Assembly (NCBI GenBank): GCA_018065565.1
Contig: JAGHSZ010000060.1
Span: forward strand, 1-64,000
From: Candidatus Colivivens caballi
GTDB lineage: Bacteria; Bacteroidota; Bacteroidia; Bacteroidales; Bacteroidaceae
Direction: 5' to 3'
DNA: 64,000 bases
In this document: piece by piece, positions 61,497 through 64,000 of the stretch
Numbering within the stretch: position 1 is the first letter of the stretch
Layout: each line of letters opens with the position of its first letter
Translations under genes and position numbers: made by a program
The notes under the pieces: generated by a model
The model's input: the letters and a program-made list of their open reading frames with translations, nothing else
Databases searched by the model: none
Told to the model about the DNA's origin: nothing

Positions 61497-62600
61497 ATGG
61501 CTATGAACAGTGATAATTACTACGGATTAGATATGCATTGCTCCATGATTCTCGACCAATACAGGGAGCGTGTGCCTATCATGAACAAGATGGGCGAAAT
61601 CATTCTTGCACAGTTGAAGGAGTGCCTCGACAAAAGCGGCATGATGATTACTGCGGTTGAGGGACGACTCAAGGCTGAGGCAAGTCTTGCAGGCAAACTT
61701 GCCCTGAAGGGTGCGAAGTACAATTCGATTGATGACATTACTGACATCTATGGAGCCCGTGTCGTCACATTCTATACTGATGATGTGGACAAGATTGCTG
61801 CAATGATTGAGCAGGTGTTTGACATTGACCGCGAGAATTCGGTCGATAAGCGCAAGATGCACAGTTACAATAGTTTCGGATATAATTCACTGCACTATAT
61901 ATGCAGCATTCCGAAAAGTCTGTACTTCGATCCTGAAACTCCTGAAATCAATACCATCCGCTTTGAGGTTCAGATGCGTACTGCATTGCAGCATGTGTGG
62001 TCTTCGATGCAGCACGACATTGGCTATAAGTCGAATATGGAGATTCCGGCTGAACACATCCGTACGCTTAGTCGTCTGGCTGGTATGCTTGAACTGGCTG
62101 ATGACGAGTTCAGCCGCATCCGTACATCAATCAACGAATATCGCTACAAGGTGCAAAACCTGGTGCGTGACGGCAAGTTTGATGAAGTGGAACTGAACGG
62201 AGACTCTTTCCAGAATTATCTTCAACTCAAACCATTCGAGCGTCTGACCAAGAAGATTGCAGCCCTCAATCAGGCTGAAATCATAGAGGCTACATACATT
62301 CCGTTCCTTGCTGTCCTCAACCTTATGGGGTTCAAGACTCTGGGCGACATCCAACGCATGAAGAAAGAAGACAGTGACGATGCTTATCAGCTTGCAATGC
62401 ATCAACTGGGCAGCACTGACATCGACATCGTGGCTTCGACAGTAGGACTGCAAAACCTCTGTCTGGTTCATCTGCTGAAAGCCGGTGTAAGGGAAGAAGG
62501 GCTGACCAAAATCTTTGAAGCACTCAATGGTGAGTCTTCATACAACCGTGGCCGTGCTGAACGCCTGGTAGCAAAATACATGTCGTACAGCAATAAATGA
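61497..62600 (+). CDS. RelA/SpoT-type nucleotidyltransferase, small alarmone synthetase-like
   Basis: The product of about 367 residues contains a RelA/SpoT synthetase domain (about residues 20-185). ITDIYGARVV carries catalytic Asp83, GYNSLHY spans 128-134, and EVQMRTALQHVWSSMQHD carries Glu157 and the conserved Trp and His. It lacks the HD, TGS and ACT domains of long RelA/SpoT. The helical C-terminal half (about 190-367) is larger than in usual small alarmone synthetases and has no motif that I recognise. Such enzymes make (p)ppGpp-type alarmones or, as toxins, modify tRNA. It starts one base after the kinase gene; the alternative ATG is at 61503. The next gene encodes a predicted alarmone hydrolase. 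Confidence 0.85.
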   Translation: MAMNSDNYYGLDMHCSMILDQYRERVPIMNKMGEIILAQLKECLDKSGMMITAVEGRLKAEASLAGKLALKGAKYNSIDDITDIYGARVVTFYTDDVDKIAAMIEQVFDIDRENSVDKRKMHSYNSFGYNSLHYICSIPKSLYFDPETPEINTIRFEVQMRTALQHVWSSMQHDIGYKSNMEIPAEHIRTLSRLAGMLELADDEFSRIRTSINEYRYKVQNLVRDGKFDEVELNGDSFQNYLQLKPFERLTKKIAALNQAEIIEATYIPFLAVLNLMGFKTLGDIQRMKKEDSDDAYQLAMHQLGSTDIDIVASTVGLQNLCLVHLLKAGVREEGLTKIFEALNGESSYNRGRAERLVAKYMSYSNK

Positions 62601-62692
62601 GTTATGAATTGCGAAACGGCAGACTGCGGCGTATTTAAGAATGAATGAATGCACTTGTAAAGTGTAAAAGATAAGCAAATAATAACAGAACG

Positions 62693-64000
62693 ATGCCAAA
62701 CAATCCATTAGATACACAGTTGCTCGACCGCGCCATCATTACGGCGGTGAAGGCACATGCCAACACTGAACGACGCGGCAAGGGCTTCCCATATATTGTT
62801 CACCCGATGGAGGCTGTTGAGATTGTTGCCACAATGACTGCCGACCAGGAACTGCTGGCTGCTGCTGCTCTTCATGACGTGGTGGAGGATACCGACATGA
62901 CTGTCGAACAAATTCGCCAGGAGTTTGGCGACCGTGTGGCTTGCCTTGTTGCTGCGGAGAGCGACACTATGCCAGTTGGTATATCGGAAACAGACAGTTG
63001 GCGGATGCGTAAGCAGGCTGCCATCGACCGCCTGGCCGCTGCGAGCCATGATGCCAAGATTGTGGCTATGGGCGACAAACTGTCGAACATGCGTGCCATC
63101 TATCGCGACTACATGGTGAAAGGTGACGATTTGTGGAGCATCTTTCATGCGCCAAATGGCAAACCCGACCACGAATGGCACTACCGAGGACTGGCTCGCT
63201 CGCTTAATGAGCTTACCGGCACCTTCGCATATACTGAATTTGTGGAACTGCTGAACCGTGTGTTTGGTGATCCCGACTTCGAACAGATTGACCTCGCCGA
63301 CTACGAAGAGGTTGGCAGTGGATTTACTGCTGTGACATATATTCATAGGGACGGCAACACTATGATAAAAATGTATGGCGACTTTATCGCGCCAGAGGTA
63401 CCGCTGACGGAACTGATGACATCATGGAGGATAGCGAACCTTGGACTGAACATACCAAAGGCATACCGACTTGTGACTGATGGAAAGTATTTTGGTGTGG
63501 AATTTCAGCGCATTGACAACAAACAGTCGTTTGCTCGTGCCATAAGCAATTCTCCTGAACGCCTTGAAGAGTATGCCATCCAGTTTGCTCGTGAGACAAA
63601 GCGCTTGCATTCGCTTCGCTGCGACACCGCAGTTTTCCCTGATATCTGCAAACGGTTCATTGACATAGTTGACAGGGTGAAGATTTTCGATGAGGCACAG
63701 AAACAAAAGGTTCGCAACTTCATCGAATCGACTCCTAAAACACAGACTTGCTGCCATGGTGACCTCCATATTGGCAACCTTCTGGCGGCGGATGGACAAC
63801 ATTACTGGATTGACCTTGCTGACTTTGCTTATGGCAATCCACTGTTCGACCTCGGCATGATGTGTGTGACGGCAAACTTGCCGGATGGCTTGATACGCCA
63901 TCTTTACCACATCAGTAAGGCTCAGATGGGACGGGTGTGGTACATATTTATAAAGGAGTACTATGGCGTCACTACTGACGACGAAGTGGAGAAACACTCT
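62693..64000 (+). CDS. alarmone hydrolase (HD, Mesh1-like) fused to APH-fold kinase, partial
   Basis: The frame runs open from ATG 62693 to the window end (436 codons), so the C-terminus is missing. Residues 1 to about 190 are an HD domain like the small alarmone hydrolases SAH/Mesh1. His37 lies in YIVHPMEAV, HDVVEDT spans 61-67 with the Glu65-Asp66 pair, and Asp128 lies in VAMGDKLSNMR. Residues from about 205 form an APH-type kinase with catalytic HGDLHIGN (355-362) and IDLADF (373-378). This half is a paralogue of the kinase at 60659. All key residues of both halves are present. The pairing with a synthetase 92 bp upstream suggests one alarmone make-and-break unit; the kinase substrate is unknown. 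Confidence 0.85.
   Translation, partial: MPNNPLDTQLLDRAIITAVKAHANTERRGKGFPYIVHPMEAVEIVATMTADQELLAAAALHDVVEDTDMTVEQIRQEFGDRVACLVAAESDTMPVGISETDSWRMRKQAAIDRLAAASHDAKIVAMGDKLSNMRAIYRDYMVKGDDLWSIFHAPNGKPDHEWHYRGLARSLNELTGTFAYTEFVELLNRVFGDPDFEQIDLADYEEVGSGFTAVTYIHRDGNTMIKMYGDFIAPEVPLTELMTSWRIANLGLNIPKAYRLVTDGKYFGVEFQRIDNKQSFARAISNSPERLEEYAIQFARETKRLHSLRCDTAVFPDICKRFIDIVDRVKIFDEAQKQKVRNFIESTPKTQTCCHGDLHIGNLLAADGQHYWIDLADFAYGNPLFDLGMMCVTANLPDGLIRHLYHISKAQMGRVWYIFIKEYYGVTTDDEVEKHS

Noticed and set aside
62708..63997. Minus-strand frames of 212 and 191 codons near the right edge
   Set aside because: The plus strand carries the HD-kinase gene with clear catalytic motifs across the same bases.

Overview
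The window is chromosomal DNA from a member of the Bacteroidales, most likely Prevotellaceae or a close relative. The evidence is three type IX secretion (T9SS) components (SprA/Sov, PorQ, PorE-like), a fused DAHP synthase-chorismate mutase, a Bacteroidetes-style TamB/TamA pair, promoters of the TTTG-N19/20-TAnnTTTG kind, and start codons without Shine-Dalgarno sequences. No transposase, integrase, phage gene or CRISPR array was seen.

Layout. 1-5 kb: nadB and an M16 zinc protease. 5-7 kb: groEL and groES on the minus strand. 8-10 kb: an RsmF-like rRNA methyltransferase and a small conserved protein. 10-18.5 kb: a minus-strand run meaB, porQ, cmk, ispH, topB, porE-like. 18.7-21.4 kb: an MFS transporter and an M24 aminopeptidase. 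21.9-30.3 kb: ruvA followed by the giant sprA. 30.5-37.5 kb: recJ, recQ, a TPR protein, DAHP synthase-chorismate mutase and trpS, all minus. 38-41 kb: an ABC transporter, a GntR regulator and a DUF2807 envelope protein. 41.6-49.8 kb: tamB, tamA-like and an EamA transporter. 50-54 kb: tRNA-Ser, mscL, panC, panD and a GH43-SGNH enzyme. 54.6-60.3 kb: the branched-chain amino acid operon ilvD-ilvB-ilvN-ilvC. 60.6 kb to the end: a kinase, a small alarmone synthetase-like protein and an alarmone hydrolase-kinase fusion that runs off the window.

Two things stand out. First, five intergenic regions carry the same kind of array, built on an almost exact 22-bp grid. It has four (once seven) units centred on the palindrome GGTGTACACC, bracketed by units centred on GAGCGCTC. 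Each core unit has its own recognisable spacer, so the arrays have an orientation. In the array at 21.5 kb the core is flipped relative to its flanks, which suggests that the core can invert. Second, the last three genes look like a compact alarmone module: both a synthetase and a hydrolase domain keep their catalytic residues, and two paralogous APH-fold kinases accompany them, one fused to the hydrolase.

Smaller observations include simple repeats with unit lengths of 7, 8 and 9 bp in other gaps, a tandemly duplicated tRNA-Ser 3' end, a possible Ile/Leu/Val leader peptide ahead of ilvD, and a long stem-loop between ilvB and ilvN.
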